A DNA stretch of 5,163 nucleotides from an uncultured Oscillibacter sp. (GTDB lineage Bacteria > Bacillota > Clostridia > Oscillospirales > Oscillospiraceae). Of this stretch, positions 1 to 5,163 are shown in pieces (within the stretch, counting starts at the first letter, position 1; each line of letters begins with the position of its first letter). Under the pieces are notes generated by a model. It ran no database searches. It was not told the origin of the DNA and saw only the letters and a program-made list of their open reading frames with translations. Made by a program: the position numbers and the translations under genes. The stretch lies in the NCBI GenBank assembly GCA_910579435.1, contig CAJTVF010000097.1, positions 1-5,163 of the forward strand, given 5' to 3'.

Positions 1-77
1 GCAGAAATTTCTGGCGCAAATCTGCACACGTTGATTTAATCAGTGCTTCCTTAATCCATTTCCATTTCTATATTTTT
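1..77. other. Upstream edge of window, no gene seen
   Basis: This AT-richer stretch precedes psuG and looks intergenic. It holds a small odd palindrome, TGATTtAATCA (32-42), which could be an operator, but the arms are only 5 bp. TATATT at 69-74 resembles a -10 box but lies too close to the ribosome binding site to serve psuG. No good -35/-10 pair is visible, so the psuG promoter is either weak or outside the window. Confidence 0.35.
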
Positions 78-82
78 GGAGG
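78..82 (+). promoter_or_regulatory. Ribosome binding site that fixes the psuG start
   Basis: GGAGG sits 8 nt before ATG at 91. The reading frame also opens with TTG at 76, but that codon overlaps the Shine-Dalgarno itself and so cannot be the start. A second in-frame ATG at 97 is further from the site and less likely. Confidence 0.85.
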
Positions 83-90
83 TCATCATC

Positions 91-1006
<916 letters not shown>

Positions 1007-1020
<14 letters not shown>

Positions 1021-1035
1021 AACCTGTGTTAAAAT
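1007..1035 (+). promoter_or_regulatory. Candidate sigma-A promoter inside the psuG 3' end
   Basis: TTGCCA (1007-1012) and TAAAAT (1030-1035) are separated by exactly 17 nt, each one mismatch from consensus. The -35 lies in the last psuG codons and the -10 uses the A-tract at the foot of the psuG terminator. Initiation would fall near 1042, about 50 nt before the DUF1294 start, which otherwise has no visible promoter after the terminator. No experimental support is available, and the -10 match is partly explained by the terminator's own A-tract. Confidence 0.5.
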
Positions 1036-1068
1036 GGACCGGCTGGAAAACCAGCCGGTCCATTTTTT
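1031..1068 (+). terminator. Intrinsic terminator after psuG
   Basis: A perfect inverted repeat pairs 1031-1046 with 1051-1066 around an AAAA loop. The GC-rich core is GGACCGGCTGG against CCAGCCGGTCC, followed by a run of six T at 1063-1068. It begins 10 nt after the psuG stop. The flanking A-tract makes it potentially bidirectional, though the minus-strand T-run is only four. Confidence 0.93.
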
Positions 1069-1091
1069 CCGCTCCGAAATGAGGTGTCCAT

Positions 1092-1481
1092 ATGAAGCTC
1101 TCCCTTCTCTCCGCCGGTTCCCGGGAAAAATCTCTCGTTCTGCCCGAGGCCCGCAACGACTTCCTCTTCGCCGTTATCGGCTCCCCCTGGGGGCTCCTGG
1201 CCTGTTGGCTGGTGTTCATCAATCTCATCACCTTCCTGGCCTTCGGCCTGGACAAGTGGAAGGCCAAGCGGAAGGAGAAAAAGGAAACCGTCCGCCGCAT
1301 CCCGGAGAAAAACCTGCTTCTCATGGCGGCGGCGGGAGGCAGCATCGGCGCCCTTTTGGGGATGAAGGTCTTTCACCACAAGACCCTCCATAAGGCGTTT
1401 CAATTGGGCGTGCCGCTGATCCTGGCCCTGCAAATAATCATTCCCTTTGGCCTGTGGCTCTATTTCTCCGTTATCCGGTGA
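1092..1481 (+). CDS. DUF1294 family small membrane protein
   Basis: This 129-residue protein matches the DUF1294 family, whose function is unknown. The family pattern is clear: a first membrane helix running into NLITFLAFGLDKWKAK (44-59), then RIPEKNLL (69-76), then a glycine-rich helix with GGSIGALLGMKVFHHKT (82-98) and HKAF. A last hydrophobic segment covers about 106-126. Three membrane segments are likely (about 33-52, 74-92 and 106-126), with a basic loop at 57-69. The first 30 or so residues lie ahead of the recognisable domain and make it somewhat longer than many members. ATG at 1092 is chosen because GAGGTG (1081-1086) lies 5 nt upstream. It is probably transcribed alone: a terminator precedes it and a gene-free stretch follows. 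The family assignment is firm, but no role can be stated from the sequence. Confidence 0.88.
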   Translation: MKLSLLSAGSREKSLVLPEARNDFLFAVIGSPWGLLACWLVFINLITFLAFGLDKWKAKRKEKKETVRRIPEKNLLLMAAAGGSIGALLGMKVFHHKTLHKAFQLGVPLILALQIIIPFGLWLYFSVIR

Positions 1482-1507
1482 CCCCGCGCTCCTTTTGAAA
1501 AGCGGGG
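1482..1507 (+). other. Stem-loop after the DUF1294 gene
   Basis: CCCCGC (1482-1487) pairs with GCGGGG (1502-1507), directly after the stop codon, with a CTTTTGAAAAG palindrome in the loop. No T-run follows, so it is not a standard intrinsic terminator. It could stabilise the transcript 3' end or assist termination. This begins the 316-nt gene-free stretch 1482-1797. Confidence 0.45.
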
Positions 1508-1521
1508 ACGGGGATGGACAA

Positions 1522-1537
1522 CGTTTGCGTACAAACG
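1522..1537. repeat. Inverted repeat, possible operator
   Basis: CGTTTG-cgta-CAAACG is a perfect 6-bp inverted repeat with a 4-nt spacer. It lies about 100 bp upstream of the -35 box of the MgtC-pair promoter and could be a regulator site. There is no T-run, so it is not a terminator. I do not recognise it as the site of a known regulator. Confidence 0.4.
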
Positions 1538-1576
1538 GTGTTCCTATCCGCCTTTTTCTTCCTGTCAAAACGTCAA

Positions 1577-1588
1577 AAACCATGGTTT
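1577..1588. repeat. 12-bp perfect palindrome, possible operator
   Basis: AAACCATGGTTT is a perfect palindrome centred about 52 bp before the -35 box at 1635. GTCAAA motifs surround it at 1564, 1572 and 1595. The position suits an upstream activator or distal repressor site. The match to any named regulator is unknown. Confidence 0.4.
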
Positions 1589-1634
1589 CTATTTGTCAAA
1601 CCCGCTGAAATGCCATTTTTTGCGGCAGAAAACG

Positions 1635-1663
1635 TTGACAATACTGCCTGGACTGTTTATAAT
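1635..1663 (+). promoter_or_regulatory. Perfect-consensus sigma-A promoter for the MgtC pair
   Basis: TTGACA (1635-1640) and TATAAT (1658-1663) both match consensus exactly, with a 17-nt spacer. Initiation is expected near 1670, giving a leader of about 128 nt before the GTG start at 1798. An intrinsically strong promoter with a long structured leader suggests that control happens after initiation or through a repressor. Confidence 0.9.
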
Positions 1664-1730
1664 GACTTCAACTCAGCGGCCGGAAGGGCCGCCGCACCGC
1701 AAACGCTTTCAGCGGTTTTGAACAGGTGAC

Positions 1731-1766
1731 GGAAGAAGCGGCTCCGCCGCTCCTTCCCTTTTCTTT
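1731..1766 (+). terminator. Possible leader attenuator hairpin
   Basis: Left arm 1731-1742 (GGAAGAAGCGGC) pairs with right arm 1746-1757 (GCCGCTCCTTCC) around a TCC loop, with one A/C mismatch. CTTTTCTTT (1758-1766) follows immediately. The stem is strong, but C residues interrupt the T-tract, so efficiency may be partial. It ends 15 nt before the ribosome binding site of the first MgtC gene, as expected of an attenuator. Confidence 0.5.
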
Positions 1767-1780
1767 CGCCCATTTAGTTT

Positions 1781-1789
1781 GGAGAGGAG
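1781..1789 (+). promoter_or_regulatory. Ribosome binding site that selects a GTG start
   Basis: GGAGAGGAG lies 8 nt before the in-frame GTG at 1798. The frame is open back to 1726, but that part overlaps the leader hairpins and lacks a comparable site, so GTG is the better start. Confidence 0.85.
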
Positions 1790-1797
1790 CGAGTCCA

Positions 1798-2523
1798 GTG
1801 CTGCACCAATTGGATTACCTGCGGGAGATCAACACAGCCTCCGTGCTGCTGCGGCTGACCCTGGCCATGTTCTGCGGCGGCATGATCGGCCTGGAGCGGG
1901 CCAGGAAGCACCGCCCGGCGGGCTTCCGCACCTACATGCTGGTGTGCATGGCGGCGGCGCTGACCATGCTGCTGAGCCAGTACGAAGCCTATATGCTCAA
2001 CCACGTCTGGGCGGAGCGGGCCGCGGAAATCGGCATCCGCACCGACGTCAGCCGCTTCGGCGCCCAGGTCATCAACGGCATCGGCTTCCTGGGCGCGGGC
2101 ACCATTCTGGTGACGGGCCAGCAGAAAGTGAAGGGCCTGACCACGGCGGCGGGCCTCTGGGCCTCGGCCTGCATGGGCCTGGCGGTGGGCGCGGGGTTCT
2201 ACGAGTGCGTGGGCCTGGCCTTCCTGCTGATCTTCCTGGTGGTCCACCTGCTGCCCGCGGTGGAGCTGTACATTGTGGAAAACGCCAAAAACATGAACAT
2301 TTACGTGGAATTCCACTCCCTGAACGATGTGGCGGAGATCATCAACCGAATCAAGGCCAAGGACGTGACCATCTACGAGGTGGAGGTGGACCACGGCAAG
2401 CAGACCCCCTCCCAGCACCCCAACGCCGTCTTCTCCCTGCGGATGAACCGGCCGGGCTCCCATGCCAAGATCCTGGCCTCCATCTCGGAGCTGGAGGCCG
2501 TGTATGTGGTCCACGATATCTAA
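1798..2523 (+). CDS. MgtC/SapB family membrane protein, first copy
   Basis: This 241-residue protein has the MgtC fold plan: four or five membrane helices in the first 160 residues, then a soluble ACT-like domain (about 166-241). Family signatures are CGGMIGLERARKHRPAGFRT (26-45), the GAQVINGIGFLGAGTI region (88-103) and VKGLTTAAGLWASACMGLAVG (111-131). MgtC proteins are inner-membrane factors linked to survival at low Mg2+ and, in pathogens, to inhibiting F-type ATP synthase; they are not Mg2+ pumps themselves. SapB denotes the wider family, which is of unknown role. The loop between helices 2 and 3 (about 62-86) is longer than in its downstream neighbour. GTG is chosen for its ribosome binding site; an earlier start would add 24 residues encoded by the leader. 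It is cotranscribed with the next gene, with a 21-nt gap. The family is certain; the physiological role is inferred. Confidence 0.93.
   Translation: MLHQLDYLREINTASVLLRLTLAMFCGGMIGLERARKHRPAGFRTYMLVCMAAALTMLLSQYEAYMLNHVWAERAAEIGIRTDVSRFGAQVINGIGFLGAGTILVTGQQKVKGLTTAAGLWASACMGLAVGAGFYECVGLAFLLIFLVVHLLPAVELYIVENAKNMNIYVEFHSLNDVAEIINRIKAKDVTIYEVEVDHGKQTPSQHPNAVFSLRMNRPGSHAKILASISELEAVYVVHDI
2128..2162 (+). repeat. 35-bp direct repeat, copy 1
   Basis: This stretch encoding VKGLTTAAGLWA is identical base for base to 2842-2876, exactly 714 bp (238 codons) downstream in the second MgtC gene. A second exact match of 22 bp covers 1911-1932 and 2658-2679 (RPAGFRT). Elsewhere the two genes diverge at both silent and coding positions. 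Confidence 0.9.
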
Positions 2524-2544
2524 GCGGATAGGAGGAGGAACGGG

Positions 2545-3237
2545 ATGTTGACTCTCTTTGACGGATTGCGGGACGTGACCATCTGGTCCGTGGCCCTGCG
2601 GATGACCCTGGCGGTGGTCTGCGGCGGCATCATCGGCATCGAGCGGGAATACAAGCGCCGCCCGGCGGGCTTCCGCACCCATATTCTGATCTGCCTCGGC
2701 GCGGCTATGACCACGCTGACCAGCCAGTACCTGTACCTGGTCCTGGGCCAGTACACCGACATGGCCCGCCTGGGAGCCCAGGTGGTGGCGGGCATCGGCT
2801 TCATCGGCGCGGGCACCATCATCGTCACCCGCCGCCAGCGGGTGAAGGGCCTGACCACGGCGGCGGGCCTCTGGGCGGCGGCTATCATCGGCCTGACCCT
2901 GGGCGGCGGCTTCTACGAGGGGGGCCTCTTCGCCACCCTGCTCATCCTCATCGCGGAGCTGTTCTTCTCCCGGGTGGAGTACCGGATGCTGAAAAACGCC
3001 CCGGAGGTCAACCTCTATGTGGAATACGGCGACAACCGGACCATGGACGTGCTGCTCCAGGAGTTCCGGGAGCACGGGCTGAAAATCCTCAACATGGGCA
3101 TCATCCACTCCCATTCCAACGAGGAGCACAACGCCTGCGCCATCTTCACCCTGCGGCTCCACAAGGGGCTGGATGTGGACCATCTCAAGCAGGAGATCCT
3201 CGCCACCGGCGGGGTAGTCTCCGTGCGGGAGCTGTAA
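2545..3237 (+). CDS. MgtC/SapB family membrane protein, second copy
   Basis: This 230-residue paralog of the preceding gene has the same plan: helices over about residues 12-145, and an ACT-like C-terminal domain (about 155-230). Signatures are CGGIIGIEREYKRRPAGFRT (26-45), GAQVVAGIGFIGAGTI (77-92) and VKGLTTAAGLWAAAIIGLTLG (100-120). The N-terminal halves of the pair are closely similar. The C-terminal domains differ strongly: here the motif is NMGIIHSHSNEEHNACAIFTLRLHKG, with several histidines, against EVEVDHGKQTPSQHPNAVFSLRMN in the first copy. This suggests shared membrane function with different regulatory input. ATG at 2545 follows GGAGGAGG (2531-2538) by 6 nt. The gene shares the upstream promoter and ends at its own terminator. 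A two-subunit complex is possible but unproven. Confidence 0.94.
   Translation: MLTLFDGLRDVTIWSVALRMTLAVVCGGIIGIEREYKRRPAGFRTHILICLGAAMTTLTSQYLYLVLGQYTDMARLGAQVVAGIGFIGAGTIIVTRRQRVKGLTTAAGLWAAAIIGLTLGGGFYEGGLFATLLILIAELFFSRVEYRMLKNAPEVNLYVEYGDNRTMDVLLQEFREHGLKILNMGIIHSHSNEEHNACAIFTLRLHKGLDVDHLKQEILATGGVVSVREL
2842..2876 (+). repeat. 35-bp direct repeat, copy 2
   Basis: Identical to 2128-2162 in the first MgtC gene and in the same reading frame. It is a potential site for recombination or deletion between the two genes. Confidence 0.9.
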
Positions 3238-3248
3238 GCAAAACATCC

Positions 3249-3278
3249 GGAGGGGCGCGCCGCGCCCCCTCTGTTTTT
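3249..3278 (+). terminator. Intrinsic terminator after the MgtC pair
   Basis: A GC-rich hairpin pairs GGAGGGGCG (3249-3257) with CGCCCC and CTC (3263-3271), with one bulged C. TGTTTTTG follows, with five T at 3274-3278. It starts 11 nt after the stop codon and separates the MgtC operon from the riboswitch unit. Confidence 0.88.
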
Positions 3279-3335
3279 GTCCGCGCCGAGAAAATATCCG
3301 TCTTTGGTTTGCGGACATTTTGTGAAAAAGCACGA

Positions 3336-3364
3336 TTGACAACCGGGGCGGGGCGTGTTAAGGT
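3336..3364 (+). promoter_or_regulatory. Promoter of the glycine riboswitch unit
   Basis: A perfect TTGACA (3336-3341) is followed after 17 nt by TAAGGT (3359-3364), a weak -10 keeping TA at the start and T at the end. GGTAAT at 3362-3367 is an alternative with a 20-nt spacer. Initiation is expected near 3371, about 25 nt before the first aptamer. Confidence 0.7.
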
Positions 3365-3394
3365 AATACCACAATTGGATACCGGCAAAGGATA

Positions 3395-3545
3395 TCCCCG
3401 GGGAAACGGCGAAAGCCTGCCGACGGAGTGAAACTCTCAGGCGCGAGGACCGGGGACGGATGCGGCTCTGGAGAAGCCCGGAAACGGGTACCGAAGGTGC
3501 AAGGCGGGGGGAGTCCCGCCGAATCTCTCAGGTAAAAGGACAGAG
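3395..3545 (+). ncRNA. Tandem (two-aptamer) glycine riboswitch
   Basis: This regulatory RNA binds glycine and controls the transporter downstream. Aptamer 1 spans 3395-3456, closed by a perfect P1 of TCCCCGG (3395-3401) with CCGGGGA (3450-3456). Aptamer 2 spans about 3466-3545, closed by CTCTG (3466-3470) with CAGAG (3541-3545). Each contains the conserved core CTCTCAGG, at 3434-3441 and 3525-3532, with CCGACGGAG and CCGAAGGTGCAA as the partner strands. GAAA tetraloops cap short stems at 3411-3414 and 3481-3484. The long P3 stem GGCGGG/CCCGCC (3503-3508 with 3515-3520) is present only in aptamer 2, so aptamer 1 is the smaller. The linker is 9 nt. The consensus match is strong in both copies, so both probably bind glycine. 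Confidence 0.95.
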
Positions 3546-3553
3546 AGGACGAT

Positions 3554-3580
3554 TTCCCGGCGGGGTGTGTCCGCCGGGGA
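3554..3580 (+). other. Hairpin directly after the glycine aptamers
   Basis: TTCCCGGCGG (3554-3563) pairs with CCGCCGGGGA (3571-3580) around a 7-nt loop, including one G-U pair. Five T occur at 3589-3593, but 8 nt away, so it is not a good terminator by itself. It probably forms part of the riboswitch expression platform or spaces the aptamers from the terminator. Confidence 0.6.
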
Positions 3581-3594
3581 GACGTTGCTTTTTG

Positions 3595-3623
3595 CGGGGC
3601 CGCGCCGGGCGGGCCCGTTTTTT
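3595..3623 (+). terminator. Riboswitch expression-platform terminator
   Basis: CGGGGCC (3595-3601) pairs with GGCCCG (3612-3617), with one bulged G, and six T follow at 3618-3623. A shorter version, CGGG/CCCG (3606-3609 with 3614-3617), is also possible. It lies 50 nt before the transporter start, so read-through decides expression. Confidence 0.75.
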
Positions 3624-3637
3624 GCGCTTGCGGGCCC
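3611..3637 (+). promoter_or_regulatory. Candidate antiterminator stem
   Basis: GGGCCCG (3611-3617) is perfectly complementary to CGGGCCC (3631-3637), with the T-run held in the loop. It uses the right arm of the terminator, so the two cannot form together. GCGGGG (3594-3599) can also pair with CCCCGC (3643-3648) and enclose it. The sequence does not settle which state glycine favours. Confidence 0.55.
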
Positions 3638-3673
3638 CTGTTCCCCGCCGTTTCCGCACTATGGAGGGAAATT

Positions 3674-5086
3674 ATGGAAATTCTGAACGGCATTTTGAGC
3701 TTCCTGTCCGGCCCGCTGAACGACTTCGCGTGGATGTATACCTTCCTGCCCTGCGCCATCGCGGGCGGGCTGTTCCTCACCATCCGCAACGGCGGGGTGC
3801 AGTTCGTGCATTTCGGCCACGCCATGAAAAACACCGTGGGCAAGATGTTCCAGAAGCAGAAGGCCGGCGAGGGCGCGGTGACGCCGCTCCAGGCCGTGAC
3901 CACCGCCCTGTCCGCCACCGTGGGCACGGGCAACATCGTGGGCACCACCCAGGCCATTGCCATGGGCGGCTACGGCGCTATTTTCTGGCTGTGGCTGGCG
4001 GCCCTGGTGGGCATGGTGACCAAGTACTCCGAGATCGTCCTGGCCATCAAGTACCGGGAGCGGGACGCCAAGGGCGACTGGGTGGGCGGCCCCATGTACT
4101 ACATCGCCAAGGGCCTGGGCGGCGGCTGGAAGTGGCTGGCGGGCCTGTTCGCCGTCTTCGCCATCCTGGCCTCCTTCGGCATCGGCAACATGTCCCAGGT
4201 GAACAGCATCACCGGCTCCGTCATCGGGGCCGTGGCGGCCTTCACGGCGGTTTCCGCCGGGGTGGAGAGCGCCCTCAAGTGGCTGATGGGCATTGTCCTG
4301 GCCCTGCTGGTGGCGATCATCCTCCTGGGCGGCATCAAGCGCATCGGCGCCGTCACGGAGAAGCTGATCCCCTTCATGAGCGTCTTTTACATTATCTTCG
4401 CCCTGGTGGTCATCGGCGCCCATATCGGCAACGTCCCCGACGCCTTTGTAAAGATTTTCTCCTCCGCGTTCACTCCCCAGGCCATCGGCGGCGCGGCCAG
4501 CGGCATCGTGCTGAAGCAGACCATCATCTGGGGCCTGCGGCGCAGCGCCTTCTCCAACGAGGCGGGCCTGGGCTCCGCGGCCATCGCCCACGCGGCGGCG
4601 GACACCAGGGGCCCCGTGAACCAGGGCCTGTACGGCATCTTCGAGGTGTTCGTGGACACCATCGTCATCTGCTCCCTCACCGCCCTGACCATCATTTGCA
4701 GCGGGGTGGACATTGCCTTCGGCACCCGCCCCGGCAGCGAGGTCATCGCCGCCGCCCTGGGCACGGTCTTCGGCGGCAGGTTCGCGGCGCTGTTCGTGGC
4801 CATCGCCCTGGCTCTGTTCGCCTTCTCCACGGTGCTGGGCTGGTCCCTGTACGGCACCCGCTGCGTGCAGTACCTCTTCGGAAACAAGGCGGTCCGGGTC
4901 TTCCAGGTGATCTTCATTGCCGTGGTGGTGGTGGGCTGCGTGTCGCCCCTCAGCTTCGTGTGGGACGTGGCGGACACCTTCAACGGCCTCATGGCGATTC
5001 CGAACTTCATCGGCCTGTTCGCCCTCTCCGGCGTGGTGGCCGCAGAGACCAAGAAGTATTTCGGGAACAAGGACAATTTGAAGTAA
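3674..5086 (+). CDS. Sodium:alanine/glycine symporter, AGCS family
   Basis: This 470-residue inner-membrane protein imports a small neutral amino acid, glycine or alanine, with Na+. The length fits the AGCS family. The signature TPLQAVTTALSATVGTGNIVG (70-90) is the classic AGCS motif, with the unwound GTGNIVG lining the substrate site. WVGGPMYYIAKGLG (136-149), SFGIGNMSQVNSI (167-179) and RRSAFSNEAGLGSAAIAHAAA (289-309) are further family blocks. About eleven hydrophobic segments run from residue 17 to 457, with a short polar tail. ATG at 3674 is supported by GGAGGG (3663-3668), 5 nt upstream. Placement behind a tandem glycine riboswitch makes glycine the likely main substrate, a context known for this family in Firmicutes. 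No other gene shares the unit within the window. The specificity between glycine and L/D-alanine is not readable from the sequence. Confidence 0.96.
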   Translation: MEILNGILSFLSGPLNDFAWMYTFLPCAIAGGLFLTIRNGGVQFVHFGHAMKNTVGKMFQKQKAGEGAVTPLQAVTTALSATVGTGNIVGTTQAIAMGGYGAIFWLWLAALVGMVTKYSEIVLAIKYRERDAKGDWVGGPMYYIAKGLGGGWKWLAGLFAVFAILASFGIGNMSQVNSITGSVIGAVAAFTAVSAGVESALKWLMGIVLALLVAIILLGGIKRIGAVTEKLIPFMSVFYIIFALVVIGAHIGNVPDAFVKIFSSAFTPQAIGGAASGIVLKQTIIWGLRRSAFSNEAGLGSAAIAHAAADTRGPVNQGLYGIFEVFVDTIVICSLTALTIICSGVDIAFGTRPGSEVIAAALGTVFGGRFAALFVAIALALFAFSTVLGWSLYGTRCVQYLFGNKAVRVFQVIFIAVVVVGCVSPLSFVWDVADTFNGLMAIPNFIGLFALSGVVAAETKKYFGNKDNLK

Positions 5087-5106
5087 GCGCGGCAGGGCGG
5101 ATTGGC

Positions 5107-5150
5107 AACCAGCGATGGCTGGTTCATTGCACCCCCCATTTTCTCTTTTT
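5107..5150 (+). terminator. Stem-loop and T-rich tract after the transporter, possible terminator
   Basis: AACCAGC (5107-5113) pairs perfectly with GCTGGTT (5118-5124) around GATG. The T-rich tract (TTTTCTCTTTTT, 5139-5150) begins about 14 nt after the stem rather than next to it. It may end the transporter transcript weakly or with help from other factors. The window closes at 5163 with no further gene visible. Confidence 0.4.
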
Positions 5151-5163
5151 CTTCCAGAAGAAA

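Larger units (their letters stand above)
1670..1797 (+). promoter_or_regulatory. Structured 5' leader of the MgtC-pair mRNA
   Basis: Three hairpins can be drawn. The first is GCGGCC/GGCCGC (1676-1681 with 1687-1692). The second is ACCGCAAA with TTT and GCGGT (1696-1703 with 1707-1716), followed by TTT. The third is the terminator-like hairpin listed separately. Alternative pairings exist: GGAAGG (1682-1687) is complementary to CCTTCC (1752-1757), and GCCGC (1688-1692) to GCGGC (1738-1742). Both would disrupt the third hairpin. This suggests an attenuation switch. It does not resemble the M-box Mg2+ riboswitch or any other class I can name. The structures are hand-drawn, not folded by energy. 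Confidence 0.5.

Noticed and set aside
1..28. Imperfect inverted repeat GCAGA...TCTGC at the window start
   Set aside because: Only five pairs before mismatches and no T-run; not distinguishable from chance.
1662..1721. 19-codon leader-peptide-like frame with consecutive prolines, reminiscent of mgtC leader peptides
   Set aside because: Its ATG lies inside the -10 box, upstream of the expected transcription start, so it would not be on the mRNA.
1514..1729. Plus-strand open frame of 71 codons between the DUF1294 and MgtC genes
   Set aside because: It runs through the perfect promoter at 1635-1663 and the leader hairpins. It is Phe-rich in an AT-rich spacer and matches nothing recognisable.
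1774..3342. Long minus-strand open frame of 522 codons opposite both MgtC genes
   Set aside because: It is the antisense shadow of GC-rich codons. Its product is low-complexity (rich in His, Gly, Gln, Asp), runs across two genes and a terminator, and resembles no family.
3015..3963. Several minus-strand frames across the riboswitch region
   Set aside because: They cover the terminator, promoter and glycine riboswitch, which are better supported on the plus strand, and their products lack any family resemblance.
3659..4591. Minus-strand open frame opposite the symporter
   Set aside because: Same GC-driven shadow effect, with an unnatural composition, against a convincing AGCS gene on the plus strand.

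Overview
The window is about 60% GC and carries five genes, all on the plus strand. They have strong GGAGG-type ribosome binding sites, GC-rich third codon positions, near-consensus sigma-A promoters and a tandem glycine riboswitch. This points to a high-GC Firmicute, most likely a gut Clostridia of the Oscillospiraceae type (Flavonifractor/Oscillibacter-like). The taxonomic call is an inference from style and gene content; there is no marker gene.

Layout. Positions 91-1020 encode pseudouridine-5'-phosphate glycosidase (PsuG), closed by a strong intrinsic terminator (1031-1068). A promoter-like sequence (1007-1035) overlaps the psuG end and that terminator, and probably serves the next gene. 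Positions 1092-1481 encode a small DUF1294 membrane protein. The gene-free stretch 1482-1797 holds a stem-loop, two palindromes, a perfect-consensus promoter (TTGACA-17-TATAAT, 1635-1663) and a structured leader ending in a terminator-like hairpin. Two tandem MgtC/SapB-family membrane proteins follow (1798-2523, starting with GTG, and 2545-3237), almost certainly one operon, closed by a terminator at 3249-3278. The gene-free stretch 3238-3673 holds a promoter (3336-3364), a two-aptamer glycine riboswitch (3395-3545) and an expression platform with a terminator and a competing stem. It leads into an AGCS-family sodium:amino acid symporter (3674-5086). A stem-loop and T-rich tract lie after it.

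How the genes relate. These look like four independent transcription units rather than one pathway: nucleoside salvage, an uncharacterised membrane protein, an MgtC pair linked by family to Mg2+ limitation, and glycine/alanine transport controlled by a glycine sensor. I see no CRISPR array, mobile element, tRNA, rRNA or defence system. The interest lies in the regulatory DNA: a promoter embedded in a terminator, a possible attenuator ahead of the MgtC pair, and a resolvable riboswitch expression platform. I found no convincing new multi-gene system.
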